Below are positions 63,363 to 64,000 of a stretch of DNA of 64,000 bases, piece by piece. Both the position numbers and the translations under genes were made by a program. The DNA is from Streptomyces sp. TRM68367 (GTDB lineage: Bacteria; Actinomycetota; Actinomycetes; Streptomycetales; Streptomycetaceae): NCBI RefSeq assembly GCF_014495685.1, contig NZ_JACTVI010000026.1, forward strand, positions 1,380-65,379, given 5' to 3'. Positions within the stretch are counted from its first letter, which is position 1. Each line of letters opens with the position of its first letter. The notes beneath the pieces are model-generated. The model saw only the letters and a program-made list of their open reading frames with translations. It was not told where the DNA came from and did no database searches.

Positions 63363-64000
63363 GGGGCCGCCAGTCGCCGAGGTACACCTCTCTCGTGTGC
63401 AGCGCGGCCTCGGCAGAGGTCAGTTGAGGCCGGTTCTGGGGAACGCTGATCTCGGCGCCGGGCCCGGTGTTGCGGTACTCGGCGAAGCGCTGGTCCTGCC
63501 AGGGGTGGGCGTCGCGCATGTTGGCGTAGGGCGCGACCGCGTCGATGCCGGGGCCCAGCCAGGTCTCCCGGACCGTGAGCATCGGGTGGGCGGTGGTGCT
63601 GGAGCTGGGCACCCAGGGGCGGGCCACCTTGTAGTGGGCGTCGGGGGCCTCGCTCGTCACCCGGCCGCGCAGGACCAGGTAGCCGTGCGGGTTGGCGCCC
63701 TCCGTGGAGGGGGCGAAGACGAAGCCGTAGGGGGCCGAGGAGAGGTCGGTGCGGTTGAGGGTGCGGAAGTGGCAGTGCTCGTAGACAGCCGTGGCCCGGC
63801 CGAAGACGAAGTCGACGTCGCCCTCGACGTAGCAGTGGGCGAAGTACTGGCGGGCGAAGAGGGCGGAGGAGTTGGAGTCGGCGTACAGGGTGTCCTGGTG
63901 GCCGAGGAAGCGGCAGTGGTGGAAGGCCGAGCGGTCGCCCTGCACCTTGATGGCGACGGCCTGGGTGCCGCTGATCTCGGGGTGCTCGGCGCGCAGGAAG
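63355..64000 (-). CDS. Pectinesterase (CE8), 5' part beyond the window
   Basis: Right-edge partial gene; the frame stays open from the stop at 63355 to base 64000 without a start (215 visible residues). CE8 signatures: AVAIKVQGDRSAFHHCRFLG, HQDTLYADSNSSALFARQYF and VEGDVDFVFGRATAVYEHCH with two catalytic aspartates; later TWLGPGIDAVAPYANM. Demethylates pectin outside the cell before lyases cut it. The stop overlaps the first codons of the collapsed lyase gene. Confidence 0.92.
   Translation of the reverse strand, partial: FLRAEHPEISGTQAVAIKVQGDRSAFHHCRFLGHQDTLYADSNSSALFARQYFAHCYVEGDVDFVFGRATAVYEHCHFRTLNRTDLSSAPYGFVFAPSTEGANPHGYLVLRGRVTSEAPDAHYKVARPWVPSSSTTAHPMLTVRETWLGPGIDAVAPYANMRDAHPWQDQRFAEYRNTGPGAEISVPQNRPQLTSAEAALHTREVYLGDWRPHA

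Overview
The window is high-GC actinobacterial DNA, almost certainly Streptomyces. Coding frames have very high third-position GC, many starts are GTG, genes in operons overlap as ATGA or GTGA, and dispersed palindromes of the ggggctccgcccc type are present. Gene order (low-affinity phosphate transporter, cobalamin cluster, LAETG surface protein, amidohydrolase, DinB, ectABCD, penicillin-binding protein, pectate lyase) matches what I remember of the S. coelicolor region from pitH2 (SCO1845) through ectABCD (SCO1864-SCO1867) to about SCO1880. The match is from memory, not from a search.

Layout. 0.2-1.8 kb: PHO box, phosphate transporter and a small membrane protein. 1.9-20.8 kb: cobalamin biosynthesis. 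A cobalamin riboswitch is followed by a 27-codon leader ORF and then cobD-cobQ-cobN-chelatase-cobO-cobB-cobI. An inverted ZIP metal transporter separates this from cobM-cobL-cbiG/cobJ-cobH-cbiX-cobC. Nearly all of these genes overlap by 1-4 bases. 20.7-27.4 kb, minus strand: a sugar-uptake island (two permeases, lipoprotein, LacI regulator, DUF2264 protein) lying between cobC and the LAETG protein. 28.6-30.8 kb: amidohydrolase, a membrane protein with a damaged 5' end, and DinB. 31.1-34.3 kb: ectABCD for ectoine and hydroxyectoine.

34.2-44.65 kb is the most unusual stretch. The last 136 bp of ectD recur 10,353 bp downstream, with a 94-bp run of complete identity. The duplicates bracket decayed DUF3052 and glycosyltransferase genes and an intact block. 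That block holds a PAS-GAF-SpoIIE-HATPase phosphatase, a LacI-type sugar sensor without its DNA-binding domain, a three-gene sugar ABC importer and a GH31 alpha-xylosidase. It looks like an inserted island and is the best candidate here for an undescribed sensing and uptake system.

44.7-64 kb mixes intact genes with decayed ones. Intact: a zinc-finger anti-sigma fused to a mycothiol-type isomerase domain, class V aminotransferase, DsbA/FrnE protein, GNAT, DUF1349, ketoglutarate-semialdehyde-type dehydrogenase with a divergent IclR regulator, a class B PBP, an NCS2 purine permease, and an ECF sigma with a membrane partner. Decayed: the sigma partner of the anti-sigma, an alpha/beta hydrolase, a GlxA/AraC regulator, a carboxylesterase and a PL1 pectate lyase, several of them collapsed by internal deletions. 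The right end is a plant cell-wall locus with a PL9-like lyase, a two-domain GH43, a dienelactone-hydrolase-type esterase and a pectinesterase cut by the window edge. Both ABC importers lack an ATPase gene and probably use a shared one elsewhere, such as MsiK. I found no tRNA, rRNA, CRISPR array, transposase or integrase.
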